Positions 47,301 to 57,872 of a stretch of DNA of 64,000 nucleotides are shown here, piece by piece. The stretch covers positions 1-64,000 of the forward strand of contig JAVSML010019041.1 in assembly GCA_038503035.1 (NCBI GenBank). The letters are read 5' to 3'. The stretch's first letter is position 1. Each line of letters opens with the position of its first letter. Position numbers and translations under genes: made by a program. The notes below the pieces were generated by a model, which worked only from the letters and a program-made list of their open reading frames with translations, was not told where the DNA came from and made no database searches. The DNA is from Crocodylus rhombifer. Taxonomy: Eukaryota; Chordata; Crocodylia; Crocodylidae.

Positions 47301-48000
47301 GTGCTGGTTCCCGGCTCTGACTCCTGCGTTGTCTCTGCCCGAAGCGGAAAGTCCTGATCTTTCCCAGCGCGCTTTCCCGAAGCATAAACACCCCCGTTGC
47401 TGGAGCACGCGTAGCTCAGCTCGGGGCGCGCTCTCGACTTCCCAGCAGATCTGAAACCCGGCACTTCATCTCCCGCTGCTGTGGGCAGCTCCTCGCTGCA
47501 CCGAGCCAAGGCAGCGAGGAAATCGAGATTAGAAAAAAAAAAGTAACTAAAGAGGGCTAAAACCTCCCTTCCCTAGAGACCTCCTCGCCCGCCTCTCCAT
47601 TAAAAAGCACACAGGATAATCCCATTGCTAACCCTGCCCTGCCTGGTGTGGCACAACAAGCAGTGCAGCATCATTCACACCCCCTCACCGATGCAACCGC
47701 CTGTCCCGAACCACGTCCCTACCACGTGCCAATGAGATGTGCCCAGACCTAACCGGCAGGTCCTCCTGCCAGGATCTCCACAGGTAACTAGAAAAGCACC
47801 TGAAACCTAGAGACACGACCACGCTGCCAGACACATGAGAGCGAGGTGGACACATGCTCACACCTTCCTGATCCAACCCAACTCTCCCAGTGCTAGATGA
47901 CCCCTCTAGCAAAAGCTTAGGCTTGCGGCGCCTCTCAATTCCACCTGCATTTGACCCCCTCCCACTCGGTCTCTTTTATATTGTCCCAAAAATGGCTCAT
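32341..48000. other. Upstream intron/regulatory DNA, no gene recognised
   Basis: About 15.7 kb is almost free of recognised repeats apart from A/T homopolymers (for example A18 at 38843-38860), one MIR-like fragment near 38080-38180 and a few purine-rich stretches (about 44560-44860). GC-rich, CpG-containing blocks occur near 36980-37110, 39870-40140 and 46320-46450. Open frames of 150-300 codons here have skewed, low-complexity composition and no domains. Confidence 0.5.
38080..38180 (-). repeat. MIR-like SINE fragment, minus orientation
   Basis: 'aaccaaggcagagggaggca aagagacttgcccaaagcca' followed by 'ggcagtggcagagatgggaa' is the reverse of the MIR core ('cttgcccaaggtcacacagc...gtggcagagc'). 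Confidence 0.5.
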
Positions 48001-48002
48001 CT

Positions 48003-48125
48003 ATCATACAGTCATAGCGAATTTGGCTGGAAGAGATCTCCAGAGTTCATGCAGTCCAACCCTCTGCCTGGGACAAGAACGTCCCTATACAAATCCCCGT
48101 CAAACCTCATACCGGCGCTACGTTC
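48003..48125 (-). mobile_element. CR1 3' end fragment, minus orientation
   Basis: 'acagtcatagcgaatttggc tggaagagatctccagagtt' and 'atgcagtccaaccctctgcc' are the reverse complement of a CR1 tail. A short, diverged copy. Confidence 0.65.
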
Positions 48126-50411
48126 TGGGGTGGTTCCCACCACAGCTTTGCCAGCAGAGCCGTGGCAGCGCAGCCCTTTTATGGAGACCGGGCATGGGGT
48201 TTTCGCACTGCACCCGCTCCCCCGCTGGGCAGCAGAGCGAGGCAGTCCTGGTCCATCAATGAAGGGGGCATGAGCTTTTCCAGCTACCCAGCTGTGCTGG
48301 CAGGACCACGCGGTGGTACAAGCCGCATGCGGTGGTGCAAGCTGCAGAGGCAGCAAGCAAAAAATACCACTGCACCCTCCTTCCTCAGCCATGCACAGGC
48401 TGTTGGACAAACCGACACTTCCCCTTTGCTTTCACAGGAAAGGCATAAAGAGGCAGCTCTGACGGGGCCCACGGGACGGTGCAGCACGTGCCCTGCGCTG
48501 CAGCTCTCCCCACCCAAGCCCGAGATCTCTCCTGCCTTTCCCCGGTCAGGATGGGGGAGCGAAACGCTGGCCAAGTGGATCGGCCAGGATGAAGGTAACT
48601 GGCCCCGGCTCTTCGCCCGCAGCCGGGCACCGCAGCAGCGCGCTGGCACTGCTAGGAGTCGAGCCATACGCCGTTTCAGAGAAAAGGGGCCCCCGCCCTG
48701 CGGTGACAAGGAGAGATCTCCACCTCCGATTGCTTATCGCTCCAGGACACCCGGGGCAGCCTGCCTGCTACCACAGGAGCAGGGCTCCTATTCAAGGAAG
48801 AGCTCACATGACCAGCCAAAAGTCAACAGTGTCGCGGGTGTGCGCACAGGGACACGGCCTGGCCCTCAGGCACGGACTGACGACGCTGCCAGCTGCAATG
48901 CCAGCTCCCTCCCCTCCCACCCGCTGGCATCGTCGCTCCCTCAGAGCACTGGCCTGGCACCGGGGCAGGAGGCTGGCAGGGTCCCGTGCTCCAAGCCGAT
49001 GGGGCAGGCGTTTCTTAAGGAACAGAGACCTTTTTCTTCCAGAACCAGAGTCGTTCAGCACCTTCCCCAGCGAACGCGCCAGGGGTTCATCCAGTTCAGT
49101 GCTAACGTGCTCTGCACAGGGCGGACCCTGCAATCACTTACCAGCCAGGTCAAGAACTCTATTCTCAGCTAAAATGCGGGGTCTCCCAGTGGATTCACAC
49201 TCCCACAACAAGCGAGGTGCCCCTAGACACCTGAACGCTCATGGCCACGGCAGAACCACAGCCGCACGGTCTGACCGTTGCTACGGCATAGCTAGGCTCG
49301 CCGGCAGCCGCAGCACACTGGACTACTAATCAGTGCTATTGTCATGTGTTATCACAGCCAGCCAGGATCACATGCAACCAAAGCCTATTACGGGAGGGTC
49401 ACCTCTCAGAGGTCAGCTTCGGGTGGAGGAGTTTGCTGGACACAAGAGGAGCAAGTCCAAGCAAGCCGTGGCCTGGTAGGAGCGTCCAGCGTGTCACTCA
49501 GTGCGAGTTGGAGGGGGAACACCAAAGGACTCAGCAGGGCTGACCAGCTAGCCTCAGAAAAGAGACATCCCCATCGACATATGGCCCGCCGGCCAGACAC
49601 CAGATGGGAAAATTCATCACTCGTGACTTCAAAGCAGTAACAACAGGTTCATGCAGGAAGCCTGATGGCTTCTGCGCTGGCAGGACCCGACGCACATCTC
49701 ATGGCTTCACTTGGGCGCCAAACCCCAGCGAGTGACTCCACTCAGAGGCTGCTGACAACCCTCCGATCCCACCTCACCCCGTGCGGGCACTGCTGCAGAC
49801 TCTCCGACCCAGGGGCGCACGGTATACCAGGGAGAAGAAAACATCCCCTTGTTTTGTAAAACCACGTAGGTCCAGCTGTGACCTGATGTCCACCCCTGCC
49901 AAGGCAGAGCACAAGAGCTGCGCAAGCCGCCTGATAAGGGGACGGGGCCCTTCAGCTCTTGGGTACCAGTTCAAGCGCGGCTTGCGGCAACTGCAATATG
50001 CAGGGGGGTTCAGGCAGGAGCCCGGCGGGCAAGTGCCTGGTTGCAAAAAGCACAAGAGACTGAGGTTTGCACAAGCCACGGAGACTGAATTAGCACCTTG
50101 GCTCAAGAAACAGCCTGGAATGAACGGGGCTCATTGGTAGGAGTCTCCCACGCCTCCGCCTCTGGTGTCTGGCCCATTTCTCAAGCCCTAGGAGAAGGAG
50201 CTAACCCAAGAGATGTGCCCAGAGCTGCTAGACAGCCCCAACCCCAGGGATGCCCAGGCCCCCCCCATACCCGTGCCCCCAGCCATACCAGTACCCAACC
50301 CCAGGCACGGATGCCTGAGCACGGAGAAACCAGGCATCCCCCACCTCACCTCCGCACAGAGCCCAGCCAGCAGCGGCAGACAAGGACCAAGGAGGGAACG
50401 CAGACGATTCC

Positions 50412-50484
50412 CAATTAAAGAATTTTTTTTGCAAAAATCTTGTTGATCTAATAAAAGATATCATCTCTGCTACGAGTCCTGATT
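50412..50484 (-). mobile_element. Truncated retroposed repeat with 9-bp target-site duplication
   Basis: A 73-base insert is bounded by perfect direct repeats GACGATTCC (50403-50411 and 50485-50493). Read on the minus strand it runs from aatcaggactcgtagcagag to a GCAAAAAAAA-containing end. That gives 3' A-rich polarity and a target duplication, as in retroposition. The same family occurs in fold-back form at 57692-57872. I cannot name the family; similar text is common in reptile genomes. Confidence 0.75.
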
Positions 50485-51989
50485 GACGATTCCTGAGGCA
50501 CGCTGGGCAAGGCCAGGGAGACGCCCGCTTGTGCTGAGAAACCGAACCCACTCCTCACAACAGCTGAGATAACATTAACCCCGCAATAAATTAGTACTCA
50601 AACAGCCTCTCTGTGCCAAGTCTGCAGGCCCAGTCGCCTTGGGGTGGTGACAGGCTGCTGCCCCGGGAAACTCGAGACAGGAAACTTTCGGGAAAGGTTC
50701 AGTGAGCTGCATTATCTATCCACTCCCCCAAATGACCTCCAGTAAAGGAAGCACTTGAAGGGAAATCTGCTTCCTCAACCCCCAGCTCTAGAGGGGGAAG
50801 GGAACAGGACACTGGAGAACCCACCTCCTCTGCGCACTGGGAGGCTGGAGGCACAGCTGGATGCGTTTCGAGGCCCCCTCTGCAAAGAGGCAAAGCCGGG
50901 GAAAGGGCAGCGGCTGCTGGAGCAAAGGCCTCATCCCGGCACCGAGACGTCAAGGAGCACGCGTCCACTGGAACGGAGCTGGCAAAGCCATCACCTCCTG
51001 GACCGATCCGGCAGGAGCAGATGGGAAACTCTCCAGCCCTTTGCTCAAACTCTGCATCACTGAGAGCCACCTTGGCGGGGTGCCCGGGTCAGGGGACTGC
51101 ACTCACACACGCAGGCATTTACATATGAAATGCTTCCAAGGCCAATATCCGCTGTGCTGCCTGCGCCTCCCCGGGCGGGTGGGTGAATAGAAATGGGGGA
51201 GGTCGGGTGGCGACCAAACCTTGCCCTCCACCCGCTTTGTCCCAGCCCTGCAGTGGCAGGCATGGGCCGAGGGCTTCGCTTCAGCATCTGGACACAGGTC
51301 TCCAGAGAACCACGCACATCTGGACACGACGCGGGGGGTGAACATCAGAAAGGGTCTCGAGAACATGGAAAACGAGGGAGCTGGGATATGTTTTCGCTGT
51401 ATCTGCCTCTTCCAAACTTCCTCGAGGCCGGTCCCCGTGGCCTGCACTGGGCAAAGGCATGCCCACAGAGGCACCGTCTCCCATGGGTCCCCTACTCCCC
51501 TTCTCCGCCTGCTGTCCTCAGTCTTCAGCCATCCCAGTGCTTCTCCCTACCGCCCTAGATTTGCTCATCCCTCAAAATCCCTGACTCGCGCTGGCAGGGA
51601 TACAAGCCACATGAGCAGTTAGGAGCTCTGCGAGGTGGCAGGGGCAACGCGCTTCAGGCAATGCTTGCAGGACTAGGAACCGGAGATCTGCTCTCACAGG
51701 GCTTGTGAGCCTTGCATTTGCAGCCAGACGGGAACTTTTTAGCTTGCACAAATTTGTGGCCAGGGACGTGCTATGAGTATCTGCACCCATACACAGTGGT
51801 ACAAATGTCCGCAACGTTTTTGTGCAGCTCTTAGCAGCTTCCTGAAGGCTCAGAGAACAAGAACACCCAGGGGACCTATGTGGGTGGATCTAGGATTTTG
51901 AAAAGGGGGGTGAAGATTATGCTGTTCATCATCCCATATAACCCAGCATGCATTTTCTTCCAGATAAAAAGAAAGCAGAAGCTTTGCTA

Positions 51990-52400
51990 GTACGCTAGGG
52001 CTCTATTATTCAGTTTAATATTTGCTTTAGCTTTGATCAAACTTAATTGGTATGAGCTGAAAACGGGCTGCAGGGCTGCGAAGTAGGAGCCATGTTACCA
52101 GGAGCAGCTAACAGATGGCAAAATTGCGCAAAAAAAAAAGGCTAGCTTGATTAGTGGGCCATCCAGCCCGTTAAAAACGAGAGAGGGTCATTAACACTTG
52201 TGGAATGAAGAGTTTAGGAGGAATTAGATAGACTTTAACGAGCCATGAATTCAACTGCTGCTGCAATCAACCACGCAGCAGAAAGTATGCAGAGGAGAAC
52301 AAATTAGACCAAGTTCACCTGCAGTTCAGCCCTGAACAAAACCACTTCTAAATTACCTTGGGTAACTTTGCACTTAACATGTGACAGAGCAGACACACGA
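51990..52400. promoter_or_regulatory. Candidate conserved enhancer-like element
   Basis: An AT-richer, repeat-free tract contains a palindromic TCF/LEF site (ctttgatcaa at 52031-52040), an E-box CAGATG (52112-52117), TAAT cores and a GATTAG word. It contrasts sharply with the GC-rich flanks. Motif content suggests a regulatory element but does not prove one. Confidence 0.3.
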
Positions 52401-54479
52401 GAGTTACTGCAGCTCAACTGACGTGCTGCAAGACCTCCTCTACCTTAATGCAGTGCATCTCTCCATGCCACAGAGAGTCGATGCTCAAAGCAACGGTCCT
52501 GGCAAATGGCCTAAAAGTGACCCGGAGGCTGTTGGATATCTCAATCATTTCTAGCAGACAACAGGCTTGGAAAAATCCGCAGTTCAAGGCCTGTTTGCCT
52601 ACAACTCTTGCACATAAAAGGTTGAAAAATTGAGCGAGTCCATAAGTCCACTCCCCACCCCCCAGCCTGCAACTGGGAGGCCAGGAACCAGACCACACAA
52701 GACAGTCACAAGCTGCAGAGCAAGGGAGGAATCACCAACACCCACGCACCCGACAGCTCATGGACACAAGCTCTGCCGCAACCTCCTCCACGTCCCAACT
52801 CAGCAGGTTGTGCTCCAGGACCAGGCTGCAAGACATGACTGGGCAGTGCCACAATGAAGCCGCCTGGACGGGCCCCCATCATGAGATCAACGCCGCAGGG
52901 ACCCAATCTCCCCCAACTCCCCTCCACCCACGCCCTGGGATGTAGCCTAGCTCCAACCCTGAGCCAACCGAGACCCAGTTTAAAGGCAGCAGAGACGTCA
53001 GGCCTTGCAGAGGGTGGGTAAAAGGCAGTGTCAGCTGGGCCGAGCGAGGGGGACCCCCGCCACCACCCCCCATGCACGGCCCCTGGAGAGACAGATGCTC
53101 AGCACACAATGGGGGGAATCAAAAAGAACAAACCAAGAACTCGAGGCAGCCGGCTGAAAGCTGAGAGCAGGGCTGGGCCAGGGCGCTGCCCCGCACCCGT
53201 CTGTGCTACAGCTGCCCCCACCCTCCGGCACAGGCCGGGGAGAGCCAGCCCGGGGGGGGGCAGGAGGCGCAGGGGTGAGGTGGAGCCGGCCAGGATCCTG
53301 CCTGCTGCCCCCCGCCTCCGCGGCGGCGCTCGTTGATCCCCCGTGCCAGCTGCAGGAACAGCAACGAGACGTTTCAGACGGACACTGCGCCAGCATAAAA
53401 CCAGTGAGTTATGTTACTGCCGGACAGACGCGCTAACGCGGGCAGCTGTCAGCCGCAACGCGGCTCAGGGGGGTGGGAGTTAACCCCCGATGCAGTCCGT
53501 GCTGCACCCCGCACAGGGAGAACTGGGTGGAGTAGGGAGGCAGGGAGCCGGTGCAATGACGTCTGCTTTGGCGCTCTGCTAATTTACACAAGGAAATCAA
53601 TTCACCTTTGTTCCAGCAGCAGCCAGGATCAGCTGGCGGAGCCCAGAAGCGCAAAGAGGAGGCCGACAGACAGTCCTAGGGTGATGCGCAGGTGGATTCA
53701 CCTCCCATCACCTTCCTCGCAGCGGTGACGTGCCAGTGCCCACCCAAAAACTTCCCAGTTAGCATCATGGGGCTCAGAGCCGGATTCTTTCCTAGCCAAC
53801 CCTGGCCACAGGCAGGGAGGAAGGAACTGGGACCCCGCTGGGCGGGCCACAGCGGTCTTCTCTGCCGCAGGACAGGACTGAGGCAGGGCCCTGCAGCATG
53901 GGGTCCCTTGGCCCGCGGGAGGAAAGAGTGGAGCATGCTTGTGCCACGGACTCCGAAGAGAAATGCCGTGCCGGCTCCCAAGGGAGGATGCTCCCAAGCA
54001 GGGCGACAGAGGCAGGAGCAGGGGCTGAGCCACGGGTGGGGAGGCCACGAGTTATCAGCAGCTCCTACAGGAGGTGGCCCCCGGGAGCAGGCTAGCATCC
54101 TGCCTGCAAGGAAGCCCCCGAGAGGCGGCGTGGTACCCGAAGAGCTCTCAGACAAAGCCGTGTCGCCCCCATCCCTCCTTCCACCTGTGGCTCGGCTGCT
54201 TCCCCAGGCGCGTCGGCTCTCTGGAGGAACGGGCAACTGCCTCCGGGTGCCTGCCAGCCACCTGCTGTCGGAGGCCAGAGGCAGCAGGATCAGATATCCA
54301 GTTATCCGATTCGCTTCCCAGCCTCTCCCGCACCAGCCCTGGGCTAAAGAGAAGGAGCTGAAAGAAAGGAGCATGGTGGAGGACAGTGGACGTCTCACCG
54401 CTGAGGGTCCAGCAATCCCAGGAGCCTGCAAGCCGAGCGGGGAGGTAAGACCCACCAGGCAAGCTTCTCCATGCAGGGA

Positions 54480-54630
54480 GGACAGGTTATCCTAGGACTG
54501 GGACTTTGAAAACCCAAAGTCAGGGGCTTGCTCTGGCACAGCTCCCTGGGGTGACCTGGGGCATGTCACCCAGCTGCTGTGCCTTGATCCCCACCTGCCC
54601 CAAGGGGTAATGGCACTGAGCTGCCTCCCC
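54480..54630 (+). repeat. MIR-like SINE fragment
   Basis: 'ggggtgacctggggcatgtc acccagctgctgtgccttga' followed by 'cccacctgccccaaggggta atgg' follows the MIR core ('tgtgaccttgggcaagtcac ... ctgtgcctcagtttcc'). Diverged. Confidence 0.5.
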
Positions 54631-55470
54631 GGTGCTCCTGCAGGATACAGGCTGCAACGTGCTCCCGTGGGAGGGTGATGGGGGCTTGGGAAGTCAGGGG
54701 CGAAAACCCCAGGGATGGGAATGGGGGCTGCGCTTCAAACCTAGTGCTCCCAGGTCCTCCCTTTGGCAGCCAGGCGCCAGAGCATAACACTTCTGGCCAT
54801 CCCAAGGCCCTGTCACACACGCCCATGTGCCACAATGAAATGAACTCAGCCAGCAGAAAGCACAAAGCCTGGGCCAGACAGCTCCACTCTGCAAAGAGCC
54901 CCTTGAGCGCAGCTAGCAACGCCAAGGGTGCCCTCCAAACCAGCCCCTTCCCATGGCACCCGGTCCCCCACCCCCTGCCACACACTCGCAACGGGGGTTC
55001 TCTTGAAAGCGCGTTGTTTCCCCCGGTGCCTTTGCAACAGAGCCTCCCCTTCCTGCAGACCCCAGCCAGCCCCCTGCTCCCGGTTCTGCCGTGCTGTGAG
55101 CCAAGTGTGGATGCAGGGGACAGAGGTAGGACGGGGCAGGGGGGAGCAGGAACAGCGAGGACTTCAACTGCTTCCTACAGGGCCATCCGACAGTCCCTGG
55201 TCTCCCTGGCAGCCTAGCTCTCCCCGGTACTGGGCAGACAGTGGGCACCAGGACCTGGCCAGAAGCAGGGGACACACGGCAGCAGCACGAACCCCCCCAT
55301 CGGTCCTGTTCATCAGCTGTTTGTCTTCTCTCTAGTCCCCACGCCACCCCCTGCAGACACCCCCGTCCTGCTGCACGCTCAGTGCAAGGCAGCTGGCACG
55401 CTGCAGGTCCCAGCTGCCAGGGCAGCCACCTCCCAGTCCTGCACGCCCAGCAGGGAGGCTCACAAAATAC

Positions 55471-55522
55471 CTTTCAGGTTATTCAGCCCGTCCAGGAACT
55501 TCCTGTACTTCTCCGCATTCAT
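55471..55522 (-). CDS. MACF1: Candidate MACF1 short alternative first exon
   Basis: ATG at 55522 (G at -3) opens 17 codons plus one base, MNAEKYRKFLDGLNNLK, ending at a donor AAAG|gtattttg. The phase is 1, so splicing to 17466 would give ...[13 protein letters not shown]. Plectin 1a and 1e and dystonin a1 leaders likewise are short, charged, helix-prone and end in Lys before DERD, which is why this is proposed. The peptide is amphipathic and not part of a recognised repeat. A CpG-rich block lies about 1.2-1.6 kb upstream. A perfect-Kozak upstream ATG at 55569 encodes a seven-residue uORF ending before this start. The alternative is chance: a 52-base open stretch next to a GT is not rare, and I know of no published MACF1 isoform with this peptide. 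Confidence 0.42.
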
Positions 55523-55545
55523 TGCCCAGCTGAGCCTGCCCCACT

Positions 55546-55569
55546 TCAGTGGCGAGGCCCCGCAACCAT
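55546..55569 (-). promoter_or_regulatory. Short upstream ORF with optimal Kozak context
   Basis: GTCCACCATGG at 55569 is an optimal initiation context. It encodes MVAGPRH and a TGA, finishing 23 bases before the candidate main ATG at 55522. If the candidate first exon is real, this uORF would lower its translation. Confidence 0.4.
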
Positions 55570-56009
55570 GGTGGACCCGCGCTCAGGAAGGGGAGACCCG
55601 GCTCGGCCCTGGAGCCCCCTCTGCTCAGCTCCAAGCCCACAGCCACCGCGGAGGAGCTGTACTTTGACCACCCGTGATGTCACCCACAGCACCCGGGTTG
55701 TGCTGTAGCCCAGCGCCTCTCCTTATCTGATGAAGTGCCTTAAAACCTCCCCTGACCGAAGCCACCCCCACCTTTTTGCAAATTAGCCGTGAAACAACAG
55801 AACCACCATGTGCACGTGACTGGCCAGCTGAAGGCTCCAGAGACCCCCCTCTCCAGCCTCCTCCCCTTACCCCCACCCCCTCCACCCTCACGTTTGCTTT
55901 TCATGGATCGTTTGCCTGGTGCGCACACAGAGCATACTGGGCTGATACCTGAACCGGGGAGGGAAACGTTATTTCCAGGCTGGCCAGACTCCTGGACATG
56001 TAGAGGAGC

Positions 56010-56110
56010 AGGAGGGCATGCCCGGGAACGCAGGATGCCTGGGTTCCAGTCCCAACCCAACCACTGGGGAGAAGCAGGATGGTGGGAAAGTCGCTCTGCT
56101 TCTCCAGGCC
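56010..56110 (+). repeat. MIR-like SINE fragment
   Basis: 'gcaggatgcctgggttccag tcccaaccc' with 'gggaaagtcgctctgcttct ccaggcctc' is consistent with a MIR copy in plus orientation. Weakly conserved. Confidence 0.45.
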
Positions 56111-56689
56111 TCGGGAAGACCAGCTCCCAGGGCAGCTGGGAGGACACCGGAGACCTCAGTACTCAAAAGTGCTCGAGGGGGAAGAATTGTTGGGAACCAC
56201 CATGACCTCCCAAGGCAGTTGTCCTAGTTGCACCCGAGGATAGCCAGTTTTCTAGCACGTAACGGATAGGAAATCTCCCACTTGCTGCTCAAGTGGGAAG
56301 ATCTTGGCTTTATGGAAATGGGAGGCTGCTCCCTAGCTTGCTCCTGCGGCCACACAGCCGAGGCAAGCGGCACTCGGGAGCATCCAAACCCCAAACCTCC
56401 GGGCTTGGGCTTGTACACAGGATGCCCGCCAAAGGATCTGGAAACATCTGAAACCCCACGTGGAGTGGAGGATGTTTGTCAGTAGTAGGACCACTTATGG
56501 ATCCGGACTGACTCCGATTCAGAATCGAGTTGGACTGGAACATGAAAAATTCTCATTAAAAAAAGAACAATTGTTCTGCAGGCGCACCCAGGAAGCTGGT
56601 GCGGGGGGTTCCTCCCCCTGCCTGAGCCTCGGGGATGGGAATGCATCTGGGCCCTTTTGTGGCCCACGCTCCGAGGAGATGCTCTCTCG

Positions 56690-57110
56690 TGTGCGGATGG
56701 CGAAAGAGTTACACAACCCAGAAGGGGAGAGACGCGCTCGAGACGCAATTTGGCACCGAGCAATCCCGGTGGAATGCAGCTGCGAGCGAGCCGCGGGGCG
56801 CCCCGCGCCTTCCCCTGCAGCGCGGCGGATGCCCGGGCAGCCTTCGACGGGAGCCCCGCTGCTCCTAACACTGCTGCCCCCCTCGCCCAGCTCCGCGCCT
56901 TCCCGCCCACAGCCGCGGCAAACGCCCCCCACTCCTCTTGCAACCTGCTCCTCCCACAAAGCCTCCTACGCTGCTCTTCTCAGCAACGCCTGCCGTAAAC
57001 TCTTACCCCGGCTCGTTTCTAGCCAAACGGGTCCAAGCTCTGCCCGCTCGGCACCAGGGCTCTGCCCGCGGGCTGGGGGCATACCAAGCGCTTCCAGCTG
57101 CCCCTACACC
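56690..57110. promoter_or_regulatory. CpG-rich block, possible promoter
   Basis: CG dinucleotides are dense between about 56720 and 56930 (for example gcgagccgcggggcgccccgc). No exon was recognised inside. On the minus strand it lies 1.2-1.6 kb 5' of the candidate short first exon, so it could be that exon's promoter region or carry an untranslated exon. Confidence 0.4.
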
Positions 57111-57691
57111 GCCGGGGCTCCCAGCCAGGAGAGCGCTGTACGGGAACCAGGCCTCTTGGCCAGGAAAAGAAGCGGAGCTGGGGGTTGCTTTGTCACCATT
57201 GGCATTTCACCCCAATTCCTCTCCTCTCTCAGATGGATTCGTACCAAGCCCACCACAGCTTCTGAACAGCCCGGGTCCTGCCCCACCAGACCCCATGCCC
57301 CCTCCTGGCGCCAGCCAAGCCATCCATCTACCAGGCCAGAAGAAAGGCTCCAGCTGAAGGGACCAGAGCGAGCCTGGGGCTGTTTTCGTGTCACCGGGCA
57401 GAGTTTCACTGCATCCACAGGCTCCTTCATCTGGCTCAGGGTGCAGCATGCTCTGCTCAGAGTCCCCTTTTGGAGCCCTTATTACCCCTCCCTGTTTTCT
57501 CATTTTTTGTCCCAAGCAATTAGTTGTTGCATTTCCAGCAGCCATCCTTAGTAAGAGAAGCTTATTGTTTCTTTCAGTGGGCACAGGCCCACGATGCCCC
57601 TTAGCACAACAGACAGGCCTGTCTGAGCTCGGGGGAGTCTTGCTTTGCTCCTGCGCAAAACCCTGCGCTGAGATGACAGCAATGTAGGTAT

Positions 57692-57872
57692 CCGGGTATC
57701 CAAGTTGCAGCTATACTGGTCTAGAGGAAAAGGCAATCAGGACTCGTAGCAGAGATGATATGTTATATTAGACCAACAAGATTCTTGCAAAAAAAAAGTC
57801 TTTATTTTTTTTTGCAAAAATCTTGTTGGTCTAATAAAAGATACATCATCTCTACTATGAGTCCTAATTGCC
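57692..57872. mobile_element. Fold-back retroposed repeat with 10-bp target-site duplication
   Basis: The insert is flanked by perfect direct repeats ATGTAGGTAT (57682-57691 and 57873-57882). Inside, a left arm (about 57734-57798, caatcaggactcgtagcaga ... ttgcaaaaaaaaa) is followed by its near-complete inverted complement (about 57806-57872, ttttttgcaaaaatcttgtt ... gagtcctaattgcc), with a few bases between. The left arm continues 5' into a tccaagttgcagctatactgg segment absent from the right arm. It belongs to the same family as 50412-50484. Either the family master is itself palindromic or this copy arose by inversion during insertion. Confidence 0.75.

Noticed and set aside
53692..54495. 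Overlapping 250-270 codon frames on both strands
   Set aside because: Both strands are open at once, with no recognisable motifs, which is typical of stop-poor GC-rich intron sequence.
56460..57551. 363-codon open frame on the plus strand
   Set aside because: It overlaps the CpG-rich block, has Pro/Ser/Arg/Ala-biased low-complexity sequence, no domain and no splice logic. Long chance ORFs are expected in GC-rich DNA.
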